64,000 nt of DNA from positions 172,790-236,789 of the forward strand of contig JBNKDE010000009.1 of the NCBI GenBank assembly GCA_050288105.1. Direction: 5' to 3'. Positions 1 to 8,472 of this stretch are shown one piece after another (position 1 is the stretch's first letter; every line of letters starts with the position of its first letter). The position numbers and the translations under genes are program-made. Under the pieces are notes generated by a model. The model was not told where the DNA came from, did no database searches, and was given only the letters and a program-made list of their open reading frames with translations. The DNA is from JACNJF01 sp050288105 (lineage in GTDB: Bacteria > Pseudomonadota > Gammaproteobacteria > GCA-001735895).

Positions 1-542
1 CGCCCATTTGCGCGCTCATCACTTAACAGCGTTTTAAATAGAAATCGTGCCTTTGGATCCAGTCCAGATAAGGGTTCATCCAGAATGATCAGGGGGGTTT
101 TTAGAATAAAACAACTAATCAACCCCAGCTTTTGTTTCATCCCTTTAGAGTAATCACTCACCCTGTGCTGAAGCCGTGCGGCATCAAATCCCAGTCCATG
201 ACAGAGCAACTCGAGCCTCTGAGCATCAAATTTCTGTTGATACATGCCTAACACAAACGACAGGTATTGATGACCGGTAACCTCTTTGGGAATACTGAAT
301 TTCTCTGGCAGATAGGCAATTAATGCCCTAACCTGAATTTTTTTATGATCTTTGCCCGCTATGGTAATGCGACCGCGCTCCACCTCTCGAATCAGGTCCA
401 GGGTTATTTTGATCAGAGTTGATTTACCCGCACCATTCTCCCCTGCAAGCGCATAATACTGGCCGGTACTGACTGATAAATTTAGGCGGTCGAGGATCTG
501 ATGGTTCTTAATTCGATAGCTTAGCTGATCTATTTGCAGCAC
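1..542 (-). CDS. ABC transporter ATP-binding protein (partial, C-terminus beyond window edge)
   Basis: This is the ATPase of an ABC-2 type exporter, read on the minus strand and cut at base 1. My translation shows Walker A (AGENGAGKST), the ABC signature (YSKGMKQK), and Walker B plus D-loop (LIILDEPLSGLDP). That is the order expected of the CcmA/NatA-like family, and about 180 residues are present. I place the start at the GTG at 542, so that the protein begins VLQIDQLSYRI as such ATPases usually do, with a weak GGGA upstream; a GTG at 560 in the same frame is the alternative. The likely partner is the ABC-2 permease at 2145-2924. A prepilin gene and a terminator lie between the two, so the ATPase may have its own promoter. 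Confidence 0.9.
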   Translation of the reverse strand, partial: MLQIDQLSYRIKNHQILDRLNLSVSTGQYYALAGENGAGKSTLIKITLDLIREVERGRITIAGKDHKKIQVRALIAYLPEKFSIPKEVTGHQYLSFVLGMYQQKFDAQRLELLCHGLGFDAARLQHRVSDYSKGMKQKLGLISCFILKTPLIILDEPLSGLDPKARFLFKTLLSDERANG

Positions 543-573
543 GGGTTTTTCCCAGCACACATTAGGGGAGACT

Positions 574-579
574 ATTATA
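574..579 (-). promoter_or_regulatory. Candidate -10 box for the ABC ATPase gene
   Basis: A perfect TATAAT is present on the minus strand 32 bases upstream of the GTG at 542 and just after the terminator at 604-636. I see no convincing -35 hexamer at 16-18 bases. A separate promoter here would explain how the ATPase gene is expressed downstream of a terminator. Initiation about 7 bases downstream would leave a 25-base leader to the GTG at 542. Confidence 0.4.
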
Positions 580-603
580 CACCGCGAGCAACCATTCCCT
601 TAA

Positions 604-636
604 AGCAAAAAAAGGCCTGATAAGAATCAGGCCTTT
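604..636 (-). terminator. Rho-independent terminator after the prepilin gene
   Basis: An 11-bp perfect stem (611-621 paired with 626-636, core AGGCCTGAT) with a 4-base loop is followed on the minus strand by a run of seven T. It begins 24 bases beyond the stop codon of the prepilin gene and should separate it from the ABC ATPase gene. Confidence 0.85.
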
Positions 637-659
637 GAAAAATAAACTGGATAACAGGA

Positions 660-1310
660 TTACAAACGAAAAGCCATGTTATACCTATTAGCATCTGAGT
701 AAGTAGCCTGAGTACTTGCAGCCGCAGTCATATCTGCTGAAGTTAGATCCGATTGAATTCTACCAGATGCTGGAAAGCCATCATCAAGTCGCCCTTCAAT
801 AATTTTAGCAATCGGGCCTTCAATCTGACCAAAAATGGTTACATGTCCTGCGATCGTTAGAGACCCATCCTGAACACCGATCTTACCGCCATAGGCATTC
901 GATTGCCTTGTAGTATCCATACCACCGCCAGCAACCAACCCGGCAGCTCGTAGGTGACCCCAGAAATTTTCCGATTCCACAGTAGTACTGTCTATTGTTG
1001 TACTATTATTGGCATCCCATGCCCCACCAATAGTACCGCCACCGTCACCATTAATATCGGCCGCAGTTCCCGTCGAATAAACATCAAAACGACCTGCTGC
1101 GGCACTATCATCGCCGGGTAATTGCAGATAACGATCCTGATAAGAAAACATCGCTGCCGCGATACCGGCATTGTCCGACTCAATACGTTTTAGTTTTGCA
1201 TTGGTAATCATTTCCTGACCTTTCAGAACGCCACCAATCAACAGACCTACAATAACCAGTACAATGGCGATCTCAACCAGGGTAAAACCTTTATTCGTAT
1301 GTAATTTCAT
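660..1310 (-). CDS. Type IV prepilin-like protein, candidate pilin of the second system
   Basis: A 216-residue protein with a short basic leader and a class III prepilin signal. Cleavage is expected after Gly8, giving mature FTLVEIAIVL with Glu13 at position +5, followed by a hydrophobic helix to about residue 29. The head carries an LPGDD motif (residues about 64-68) typical of one group of secretion-type pilins and an Asp/Gly-rich stretch near residues 84-92 (DINGDGGG) resembling a calcium loop. A GGAG ribosome site lies 8 bases upstream of the ATG. It has its own terminator and a sigma-54-like promoter motif, so it is probably expressed alone and strongly. It sits inside an ABC exporter cluster. 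Whether it is a major pilin or a pseudopilin is not decidable here. Confidence 0.85.
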   Translation of the reverse strand: MKLHTNKGFTLVEIAIVLVIVGLLIGGVLKGQEMITNAKLKRIESDNAGIAAAMFSYQDRYLQLPGDDSAAAGRFDVYSTGTAADINGDGGGTIGGAWDANNSTTIDSTTVESENFWGHLRAAGLVAGGGMDTTRQSNAYGGKIGVQDGSLTIAGHVTIFGQIEGPIAKIIEGRLDDGFPASGRIQSDLTSADMTAAASTQATYSDANRYNMAFRL

Positions 1311-1341
1311 AATTATCTCCGGCTAACATTACCGATTAATA

Positions 1342-1357
1342 TACATTAAGTGTGCCA
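1342..1357 (-). promoter_or_regulatory. Sigma-54-like -24/-12 sequence upstream of the prepilin
   Basis: On the minus strand a perfect TGGCAC (1357-1352) is followed after five bases by ATGTA (1346-1342). The spacing matches the consensus TGGCAC-N5-TTGCA, but the -12 half has GT instead of the usually essential GC. It would place the transcription start about 20 bases upstream of the ATG at 1310. A sigma-54 activator is encoded at 18490-19884, which makes the match more credible. Confidence 0.4.
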
Positions 1358-1395
1358 ATATGATTTTCCTTCACTAAATCAGGTAACCATTTATT

Positions 1396-2148
1396 TCAAA
1401 TGCTGGGTTTGTTTGATTGCTGTCCACCATTCAACATTTGCTGTTGGATTTTCAACAGTCTTGATTGTAAAAACCTGATTTCATCACGGTCCGTGACAGC
1501 ACCACTTTGCAGCATGGAGGAGATTAAAAGTTGAGCAGACTCCAGTTGATTCAACTCATCCAGCAGGATGAGCTTCATATCGCGCGCCCAGTATGGCAGG
1601 TCAACACTCTCTGGCAATACAGCCACTTTTTGGGCTAGCTCAAGCGCCAGCTCCAGATCCTTTAGCTGATGTTTCGCCAGCAGCGTAGCTTCTGTCATAC
1701 GCCTCCAGTTCAGCGCAGGATTCTGATCAAACATTTTATCAATGACATCAATCATGATTCTGATTTTCTGTTTATCCTTAACCTGACTGTAAACCCTGGA
1801 AGCAAGAAAAGCAGGATATCCGGATGTCGTATTAAGCTGATACAGGGTGAGCAGCCAGTCACTGAGAATACCGTAATCCAGATTCTGGTAGTTTTCATGC
1901 CGCCCACGCTGATTATCGTGCAACTGGACTTTTAACAGTAGCAAATAACTCCAGAGCTTTTCTGACCCCTTTGTCAGGGATCGATACATTTCAGCTGACA
2001 GCGGCTGCGGCAATTGCGCAAACTCAGCCTGTAACGAGTTAGTTGATAGATAGCTATGATAAACCTGTAGCAAAAAAGCGAACATAAACCCCAGTAACAG
2101 CGCAGGTGGCAATTGCTTAACGCTTCTTTCCTGACGCTGGTATTTCAA
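1396..2148 (-). CDS. Uncharacterised membrane-anchored helical protein in the ABC exporter operon
   Basis: A 250-residue protein with one N-terminal membrane helix (residues about 15-35) and an otherwise alpha-helical, TPR-like soluble part rich in Leu, Gln and Ala. Its first four bases overlap the stop of the ABC-2 permease gene (ATGA), so the two are translationally coupled. I recognise no family. The topology suggests a periplasmic or cytoplasmic helical-repeat domain tethered next to the permease, perhaps as a scaffold or adaptor; that role is inference from position only. Confidence 0.75.
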   Translation of the reverse strand: MKYQRQERSVKQLPPALLLGFMFAFLLQVYHSYLSTNSLQAEFAQLPQPLSAEMYRSLTKGSEKLWSYLLLLKVQLHDNQRGRHENYQNLDYGILSDWLLTLYQLNTTSGYPAFLASRVYSQVKDKQKIRIMIDVIDKMFDQNPALNWRRMTEATLLAKHQLKDLELALELAQKVAVLPESVDLPYWARDMKLILLDELNQLESAQLLISSMLQSGAVTDRDEIRFLQSRLLKIQQQMLNGGQQSNKPSI

Positions 2149-2924
2149 CTTTTTATCTCTTTACGATAAAAGTCAAACAGAATGATAAACATCATAAAAG
2201 CCCCATAAATCAATAGCGAAATCAATTGATCGCGCAATGAGTCTGCATAACTGACCGTTTCAAATAAAACATTATTCTGTGCAAAAATAGCCATATCGGG
2301 CAACACTAATTGCATGATTGAAATAACGCTACTACCTAACTGGAACCCTGCTTCATCCTCGTAATACAACGATGACTGATTAAAAATATAACTGATCAAT
2401 GGAACCAGCTTGGTAAGTAGATACATGGCGAAGGTAAAAATGATTGAGTGCGGCAGTTTCTCCAGGCTCAAGGTAGCTAACATTGCAATAAGCCCGACCA
2501 GGATCAGTTCCTGATAAACCGCCAATGACCAGTAAATAGCCGCTGAAGAATCAGCGCTTAACATCATCATCAAAAATACTGGAATGCACATCACCATTGC
2601 AAAAGCACAGACCACCAGAAAGAGTGATAACACATACTGCCAACGTGCGATTGGCATGGCGAGCATACGATCAAATTGCCCCAGCTCGTAATCCTGGGCT
2701 ATTTGATGACAAATACTAATCGCCAGGTAAAGTACCAGGCAATAACGTAGGTAATCCGCTAATACCCCCACAGCGACCTCGTTACTGTTGATGATAGCCA
2801 GTTCTGCCGAGAACTGACTGACTCCTATTGCGGAGATATAGATCGCAATGACTACAAACAGATTTTTTCTGGTGATTACCATCAGAAACTGATAACGGAA
2901 CAATGCTATAGTCTGGGTTAACAT
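2145..2924 (-). CDS. ABC-2 type transporter permease
   Basis: A 259-residue integral membrane protein with about six hydrophobic segments (near residues 22-40, 60-78, 100-125, 130-150, 160-180 and 230-252), the length and topology of an ABC-2 permease. A conserved-looking cytoplasmic stretch with YELGQFDRMLAMPI follows the second helix, the region that contacts the ATPase in this family. Its ATPase is most likely the gene cut at the left edge. It starts 30 bases from the divergent histidine kinase gene at 2955, so the promoters of the two overlap or lie within each other's 5' ends. Substrate is unknown. Confidence 0.85.
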   Translation of the reverse strand: MLTQTIALFRYQFLMVITRKNLFVVIAIYISAIGVSQFSAELAIINSNEVAVGVLADYLRYCLVLYLAISICHQIAQDYELGQFDRMLAMPIARWQYVLSLFLVVCAFAMVMCIPVFLMMMLSADSSAAIYWSLAVYQELILVGLIAMLATLSLEKLPHSIIFTFAMYLLTKLVPLISYIFNQSSLYYEDEAGFQLGSSVISIMQLVLPDMAIFAQNNVLFETVSYADSLRDQLISLLIYGAFMMFIILFDFYRKEIKS

Positions 2925-2954
2925 CTAAGACGCCTTTATCACCGATATAACGCA

Positions 2955-4637
2955 ATGAAGTTGGTTAAAATTCTGATACAGCTAGAGCAGCAGATACTCG
3001 CAGCTATCCTGCTTTTATTGCACAGCCTGACCTGGATATTCGATGACAAGTTTATCCACTTTTCTATGGTGTTTGTACTTTATGGGCTATTTTTTTTATG
3101 GCAACCCCTGTGGGGAAAAGAAACACGGCTGAATACACTCCCCTCATTCATCGTCATCATATTGCTACTGGCATTTAGTTATTATTATAAAAATGAATCT
3201 CTCATCCTGTTCAGTCTTATCGTTTCTGGACTGATAGGCAGCCGCTTATTTAGTCACAACAGCTCCAGGGCTTTTGATTTACTTGCCATCTCTATACTCA
3301 TCATTGAAATGGCCGTCGGCATCATTCCGCATACCTTCGCGCAAATCCAGCTCCCTGTGCAATTTACTTCATTAATCCAGACCCTATTATTGATCCCGAT
3401 CCTGGGTTTCTTCTTTGCACCCAGCCCAGAACGGTCACAGCAACCGCGCAGCCAGATTGATTTCATGCATGGCTTACTGACCTCTACCTTAATCTTTCTC
3501 GCCCTGCTCGGCGGTATTGTCATTAACATCCTCTACGGAGTTGATTACCTGGATGGGCTGTTACTAACCGTATTTATTGTATCCACGCTTTCTATCGGCA
3601 TCAGCTGGTTCTGGAATCCGGGCATTGGGTACTCCGGTCTGGGGGTATTATGGAATCGCTACGCCATGACCATAGGCGGCCCCTTCGAAACCTGGATTAA
3701 TACACTGACCACCTTGATCGAAGAGCCATACATAACAGCGACTGAATTTCTACAGGCAGCCTGTGAACACCTGGTCGACAACGATTGGTTAAATGGGATC
3801 CAATGGCAATTTAAAAGCTTTACCATTTCTTCCGGCGCCAAATATGGTGCTGTTTTTAAGCATCATCTGTCCGAACAGATACAGGTAACCATTTATTTCA
3901 AATCAGATCCAGGTAAAGCACTGCGTCAGCACACCATTTTATTGATCAGGATGGCATATCAATTTTACCTGGCCAAATTGAATCAGGACAAAATGCGAGC
4001 CCAGGAACATTTCGAGACCATTCATCACACTGGTGCAAGACTCACTCACGATATTAAAAACATTCTACAGTCAATCAAAACCTCTATAGATATCGTTCAA
4101 GCAACAACTGAGGACAAGAAACAGAAATCCAGTAAATTACTAAAGCAAAACCTGGATCAAATCAGTAATCGCCTCGAGTCAACCCTGGAAAAACTCAAGT
4201 CACCTGAAATTTCCACATCCATCAAAATCATCAGCATTGAGGAATGGATAAAACAGTTTCAATCGGAGCACAGCTACCCCTGGCTAAAGTTTAATAGAGA
4301 TATCAACCTGAACCATGCGATACCTGGCGAGCTATTCGATAGCGTAATTGGCAACCTGATTTCAAATGCCCAGAACAAAACTTCAGTCAAGGAAATCGTT
4401 ATTGACGTTTCCGCGAATAACGAAATGATCGTGATCACGGTTTGTGATAATGGGGAACAGGTAAAGCCTGAACTTGAAAGCAGCCTTTTCATTAAGCCTA
4501 TTTCCTCTGGCGAGGGAATGGGAATAGGCCTGTACCAATCAGCCATCATGGCCAGGTCTTTTAATTTTGAGCTGGAACTGGCTAATAACGAAACCGGCAA
4601 AGTTTGCTTCAGCCTGTTCCAGCATTTAGGTGAATAG
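2955..4637 (+). CDS. Membrane sensor histidine kinase
   Basis: A 560-residue two-component kinase. The N-terminal 220 residues hold about seven hydrophobic segments; a region of about 130 residues (perhaps GAF-like, not clearly recognisable) leads into the kinase core. The H box is LTHDIKN with phospho-acceptor His365, the N box has NLISNAQN (467-474), G1 is DNG at 498-500 and G2 is GEGMGIGLY (519-527). No receiver domain is attached. The layout resembles kinases of the PrsK type. No response regulator is adjacent; the closest candidate partner is the sigma-54 regulator at 18490-19884, at the other end of the second pilus-like block. It is the only plus-strand gene in 1-22 kb. Confidence 0.9.
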   Translation: MKLVKILIQLEQQILAAILLLLHSLTWIFDDKFIHFSMVFVLYGLFFLWQPLWGKETRLNTLPSFIVIILLLAFSYYYKNESLILFSLIVSGLIGSRLFSHNSSRAFDLLAISILIIEMAVGIIPHTFAQIQLPVQFTSLIQTLLLIPILGFFFAPSPERSQQPRSQIDFMHGLLTSTLIFLALLGGIVINILYGVDYLDGLLLTVFIVSTLSIGISWFWNPGIGYSGLGVLWNRYAMTIGGPFETWINTLTTLIEEPYITATEFLQAACEHLVDNDWLNGIQWQFKSFTISSGAKYGAVFKHHLSEQIQVTIYFKSDPGKALRQHTILLIRMAYQFYLAKLNQDKMRAQEHFETIHHTGARLTHDIKNILQSIKTSIDIVQATTEDKKQKSSKLLKQNLDQISNRLESTLEKLKSPEISTSIKIISIEEWIKQFQSEHSYPWLKFNRDINLNHAIPGELFDSVIGNLISNAQNKTSVKEIVIDVSANNEMIVITVCDNGEQVKPELESSLFIKPISSGEGMGIGLYQSAIMARSFNFELELANNETGKVCFSLFQHLGE

Positions 4638-4653
4638 AACCCTCATGACAATT

Positions 4654-5472
4654 TTATGGCAGTTGATCGGCTTCTATCATTTTAGAGAAAAGCAGGTTGG
4701 GCGAGATCCATTTTACAACATCGTCATATTCAGCATTTGCTACACTGCTACGAGTTGACGAGACATAAACCTTATCGTTTGTGCCATCAAAGAAATCGTC
4801 AGTATTTTCCTGTTGGATATTTGATGCTCCCGTAGTTGAATCAGAATCCTTACCTAAAGATATAATCACCACCGCCACATTACTAACAATCGGATTTGAA
4901 GCTGCATCTGCACAATTTAAATCATCACCCGTAGCCGGGCTACCATCACAGACAAAAAGATCAGGCGGTTGTAGTGCTGGATCGATAACGTTGGCTATCC
5001 CTTCATTCCTTATCTCATTCGGGCTAACCAGGTCAATTATGCCATTCCCACTAGAATCACTAGCTGATACTGCATAGCCATATGCTGCCCCCCAGGGGTC
5101 GATCAGTTGGCCCTGGTCGTTAATATTACCATTCATGCCCAATGTCCCTGAAGGGAGAAAGCCAAAAAAACCGGTGCAGGAATCTTCACGACCATCGGCA
5201 CCAGCAGCACCAGAATCGTTATTGAAATTATCTACAGAATTTGCCAAGCCATCACTGTCCGTATCTGGACAGGGCAACCGGCCATTTACCTGTGCATAAC
5301 CGATCAAGCTGTCGATGATAGCGTTCATTTCAGCATTGACGTCTCTATACTTCTTGAGATCCTGCTGAATCGGAAACATAGCAACGGTATAACCCAACAG
5401 GATTGTCACTACCAATAATACGATAGCGATTTCAATCAAAGTAAAACCGGATATTGAGGACTTAGTTTTCAT
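4654..5472 (-). CDS. Prepilin-like protein with Asp-rich head
   Basis: A 272-residue prepilin: cleavage expected after Gly9, mature FTLIEIAIVL with Glu14 at +5, then a long hydrophobic helix. The head contains GRLPCPD followed by TDSDG (residues 64-75), a DxDxDG pattern like calcium loops of EF-hand or thrombospondin repeats, and a later GMNG motif. The same pattern occurs in the neighbouring 649-residue protein, so the heads look homologous. Four Cys outside the leader could form disulfides. It begins one base after the stop of the upstream gene and is the last gene of the second assembly operon; it ends 16 bases from the convergent kinase gene. Possibly a minor or tip pilin. Confidence 0.85.
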   Translation of the reverse strand: MKTKSSISGFTLIEIAIVLLVVTILLGYTVAMFPIQQDLKKYRDVNAEMNAIIDSLIGYAQVNGRLPCPDTDSDGLANSVDNFNNDSGAAGADGREDSCTGFFGFLPSGTLGMNGNINDQGQLIDPWGAAYGYAVSASDSSGNGIIDLVSPNEIRNEGIANVIDPALQPPDLFVCDGSPATGDDLNCADAASNPIVSNVAVVIISLGKDSDSTTGASNIQQENTDDFFDGTNDKVYVSSTRSSVANAEYDDVVKWISPNLLFSKMIEADQLP

Positions 5473-7422
5473 TTATAGTGTATTTACGACCAGTATTTTA
5501 TCGTCCCCACCTGGCACTCGAACATCGAAGGTATCATCCAGGTCATCATTACCAGGATCAAAAATCTCAGATAGGTCATTGGTGAAGTTACCGTCATCAT
5601 CATCGATATTTGTGCTTCCTGCAATAGTTATCAGGGAGATCTTATTGTTGATGGGGGTCGCTGAATTTAATATCTGCAGGCAATCTACACCTGCCACACA
5701 GGTTCCAACCACATCTGGACGATAGGGCTGCGCGTAGGACATAAGTACACTTTGATGCCAGTTATTTGTTTTAGCCCAAGCAGGTAACACAGGATAATAT
5801 CTAACACCCATCCGTATTGATCCCGCCCCATCTGCAAAACTCATCTCACCATCATCAGTGACATCAAAAGAGTTCATGTAGAAATTATCTTCTTCGTAGG
5901 AAACTTTATCGACAACATTATTAAATACGTCCGCACCATAAGAGGCACTAATAAATGCATGTCTACCTCCGTCAGCGGGTAGACAGTTATCGGGTTGCGT
6001 GCAATCGGTTGTATCTGGCAACATATCATTTAAATCCAGTGTATCTGATCCATCTATTGATTTAAATTCCATCGTAATCTTGCGAATGATTGCGGCTTTA
6101 TGATTATTGGCCGATCCAGGAGTAGGGTTACCGGAAGCATCTCGATTACAATCGTCTAGCTCATCCCCTCCCGCGGGACACAACTCAAATCCGTCAGGTG
6201 ATGCCTCATCATCCCAGAAATAAAATGTTTTATCTGCAGGTGAGTACATCGGTAACCCCGTATAGCTAATATCTCCATCGGTTGTGATAGATACCCTTGC
6301 TGTGCCGGTAAAATTCTCACCCGGAGATATTAACCAATCCGTTATTCCCATATAACGTATCTGAATCCATAGCTCGCTATCGAGTGGATCACTAGCAACA
6401 ACATCGGCTTTAAAGTATTCGGTAAACATACTCGGCACTCTACCAATATTGGTTAAGTTACTGGTAAAGGCCCCTCGTGTCGGGTAATCATAAATATCAT
6501 TGATGGTGTCAACGTCATAGTTAAATAACCATGGGTATACATCACCCGTATTGGCCAGATAATCATTCACTGCATCGCGATAAGTTTCAAGCACAGACTT
6601 TTCAGCCATAGTGGCGACTTCATCTGGCGTGATAATGATCATTTGGTCATTGGTTATATATGACTTCGTAACTCCGTCATATACCGGCCCTAAAACAAAA
6701 CCATCGCCATCAGCTACCCCATTACCACTATTTCTATCCCCAAAAGTAAATGAGGCGTTGTCTTCACCAAAAACAACATCAAGATAATTATTAGGATTAA
6801 TTCGGTCATTTAATGGGTCAAGCTGTCCCCTTTGAATACGAGTCTGCACGAATCCATCAGTCCGCTCAATAGGCGGCCCAGGTGCGATTATGACTGCTGC
6901 GATCCCACCACTGTCAGCAGATCCATCATATAGGATATTGCCGCTTGTATCTCGTACAGTGATTGAACCCAGGCTGTCACTGTTTATAACATTCGGGGCA
7001 CTTTTGAATCTGGAAAACGTATGTGAAACTGCATACCAAAGACGATTGCCTGAGCTATCTTTAAAGTCTTCACCATTCATTCCGTTTTCCAGGGTAGGGA
7101 AGCGGCCCACTAAAGGCCCACCATTTGAACAGTTTAAATCAGTTTCACCAATATCGTCATCATCGGTATCTGGGCAGGGCAACCTGCCTGGCCCTGATGC
7201 CGTGCCTGTTGCTATTAGTGAAATTGAAGGATAATTATAGGCATACATCAACAAAGCATTTTTAGCTCTTCTCAAAACCTCTGCATTATGGTCAAAACGA
7301 CTTTTTTCCACGTCCTTGTAAATTTCCTGAGAATAATTAGCCAGCGCTACGCCACCCAGGCCCAAAAGTATGACCAGAAAAATCAATAAAGAAAATCCCC
7401 TCTGGTTTTTCCTTATGTTCAT
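5473..7422 (-). CDS. Large prepilin-like protein lacking Glu5 (GspK/PilX-like position)
   Basis: A 649-residue protein with leader MNIRKNQRG, cleavage after Gly9 and mature FSLLIFLVILL. The +5 residue is Ile rather than Glu, as in tip pseudopilins of the GspK type. After the helix a GRLPCPDTD motif (79-87) with four consecutive Asp and a GMNG motif match the neighbouring 272-residue prepilin. The rest is a very large Asp/Gly-rich, Cys-containing extracellular domain I cannot assign. Size and missing Glu5 fit a tip or adhesin-like subunit, which is inference. It lies between the MshK-like gene and the 272-residue prepilin, at 0-8 base spacings. Confidence 0.8.
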   Translation of the reverse strand: MNIRKNQRGFSLLIFLVILLGLGGVALANYSQEIYKDVEKSRFDHNAEVLRRAKNALLMYAYNYPSISLIATGTASGPGRLPCPDTDDDDIGETDLNCSNGGPLVGRFPTLENGMNGEDFKDSSGNRLWYAVSHTFSRFKSAPNVINSDSLGSITVRDTSGNILYDGSADSGGIAAVIIAPGPPIERTDGFVQTRIQRGQLDPLNDRINPNNYLDVVFGEDNASFTFGDRNSGNGVADGDGFVLGPVYDGVTKSYITNDQMIIITPDEVATMAEKSVLETYRDAVNDYLANTGDVYPWLFNYDVDTINDIYDYPTRGAFTSNLTNIGRVPSMFTEYFKADVVASDPLDSELWIQIRYMGITDWLISPGENFTGTARVSITTDGDISYTGLPMYSPADKTFYFWDDEASPDGFELCPAGGDELDDCNRDASGNPTPGSANNHKAAIIRKITMEFKSIDGSDTLDLNDMLPDTTDCTQPDNCLPADGGRHAFISASYGADVFNNVVDKVSYEEDNFYMNSFDVTDDGEMSFADGAGSIRMGVRYYPVLPAWAKTNNWHQSVLMSYAQPYRPDVVGTCVAGVDCLQILNSATPINNKISLITIAGSTNIDDDDGNFTNDLSEIFDPGNDDLDDTFDVRVPGGDDKILVVNTL

Positions 7423-7430
7423 GGCTCAGA

Positions 7431-7883
7431 TTATTCTTCAACCTTACGCAGGTAAGTCAACTCGAGCACTTCACCGCTGATTGCGCTGTGAGCCTTCCCA
7501 TCCGCAGTTGTGATAACAACAGTAGTATTCCTGATTCTGACTTTTGACCCATCATCCATGGTATCTCCGGATTCATAGGGTTTACCATTGATCCAGGCTG
7601 TGCCATTCCCTTCCGTATTGGTTGAAACTCCCGACACCACATAAGTGACATTTACTTCTTCCTTCAACAGTTCCTGTACCGCATTACTTTCCTTTTCAGG
7701 CTCAGGTAGCGACTTTACAACCTGCTGTGGTTTATCGCCTTTATAACGATTATTGTTGATCACCTGGCGTTCCTGCGGCGTAGTAAACAGGGTCATTAGC
7801 TGATCGGAGTTTTGAGCCATCACGGAGCCTGGTAAACTTAGCACCATACTCAGAGCTATATATTTTAATTTAAGCTTTAGCAT
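7431..7883 (-). CDS. MshK/GspB-like periplasmic assembly protein
   Basis: A 150-residue protein with a signal peptide (residues 1-23, cleavage near VMAQ) and a C-terminal beta-rich domain with AWINGKPYESGD. This resembles the "xINGxxYxxGD" segment of GspB, GspC and MshK proteins that contact the secretin. Its start overlaps the upstream PilO-like gene by 14 bases. By position it is the second-system counterpart of mshK (30313-30699). Sequence similarity to MshK is modest, so the family call rests on motif plus context. Confidence 0.65.
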   Translation of the reverse strand: MLKLKLKYIALSMVLSLPGSVMAQNSDQLMTLFTTPQERQVINNNRYKGDKPQQVVKSLPEPEKESNAVQELLKEEVNVTYVVSGVSTNTEGNGTAWINGKPYESGDTMDDGSKVRIRNTTVVITTADGKAHSAISGEVLELTYLRKVEE

Positions 7884-8472
7884 CGATACTTATCCAGCGA
7901 ATCACACATTTAGCCTTCAGGTTCGGCTTTTGTGTATCAAATGTTTTACCCACCGCGCCCTGTAGGGCAAGTTCACAGCTATCAACGGTAAATAAATTAC
8001 TAATTGACAAGCTAAGTCCATCCAGCAAGGCAAACAGGTCTTCTTCATGCAGCAGCGACATATCGAGTTCCATGGGTGAACTCTTCAATTCGACATTCCT
8101 TTCTACTTTCAAACCAGGGCGAGAAAACTCTTCCTGTGGTAATAGTCGATAACTGAGTTGAGGTAACTTGAGAACCGAGTTTGTGGATTCCAGACTTTCA
8201 ATCCAGCTTAAGCGTCGTTCACCTCCGACTAACCCAGTTGATTTGTAGTCGGTATATTTGGTTGTATATTGCTCAAGCAGATCAATATCATTGACCATGT
8301 TTTTATACAGACGATGTGTGGTACGTAAATTATCGGCACCCTTCTGATATTCTTCCTGTTTGCCAGCTTCATACTCCCAGCCCAGAAAAACGATTGAAAC
8401 TGAAAAGATAATCGCTACCAGGAAAAATATTAAAGTCCGTCTCAGGAAAAACCAGTCGATTTTACTTTTCAT
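7870..8472 (-). CDS. PilO/MshJ-like inner-membrane assembly protein
   Basis: A 200-residue protein with one N-terminal membrane helix (about residues 12-30), a coiled-coil stretch (about 34-70) and a C-terminal alpha/beta domain: the plan of PilO, GspM and MshJ. It overlaps the upstream PilM/PilN-like gene by 11 bases and the downstream MshK-like gene by 14, so the three are probably co-translated as an inner-membrane alignment subcomplex. Two Cys near the C-terminus are unusual for the family. Assignment depends mainly on topology and gene order. Confidence 0.7.
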   Translation of the reverse strand: MKSKIDWFFLRRTLIFFLVAIIFSVSIVFLGWEYEAGKQEEYQKGADNLRTTHRLYKNMVNDIDLLEQYTTKYTDYKSTGLVGGERRLSWIESLESTNSVLKLPQLSYRLLPQEEFSRPGLKVERNVELKSSPMELDMSLLHEEDLFALLDGLSLSISNLFTVDSCELALQGAVGKTFDTQKPNLKAKCVIRWISIDAKA

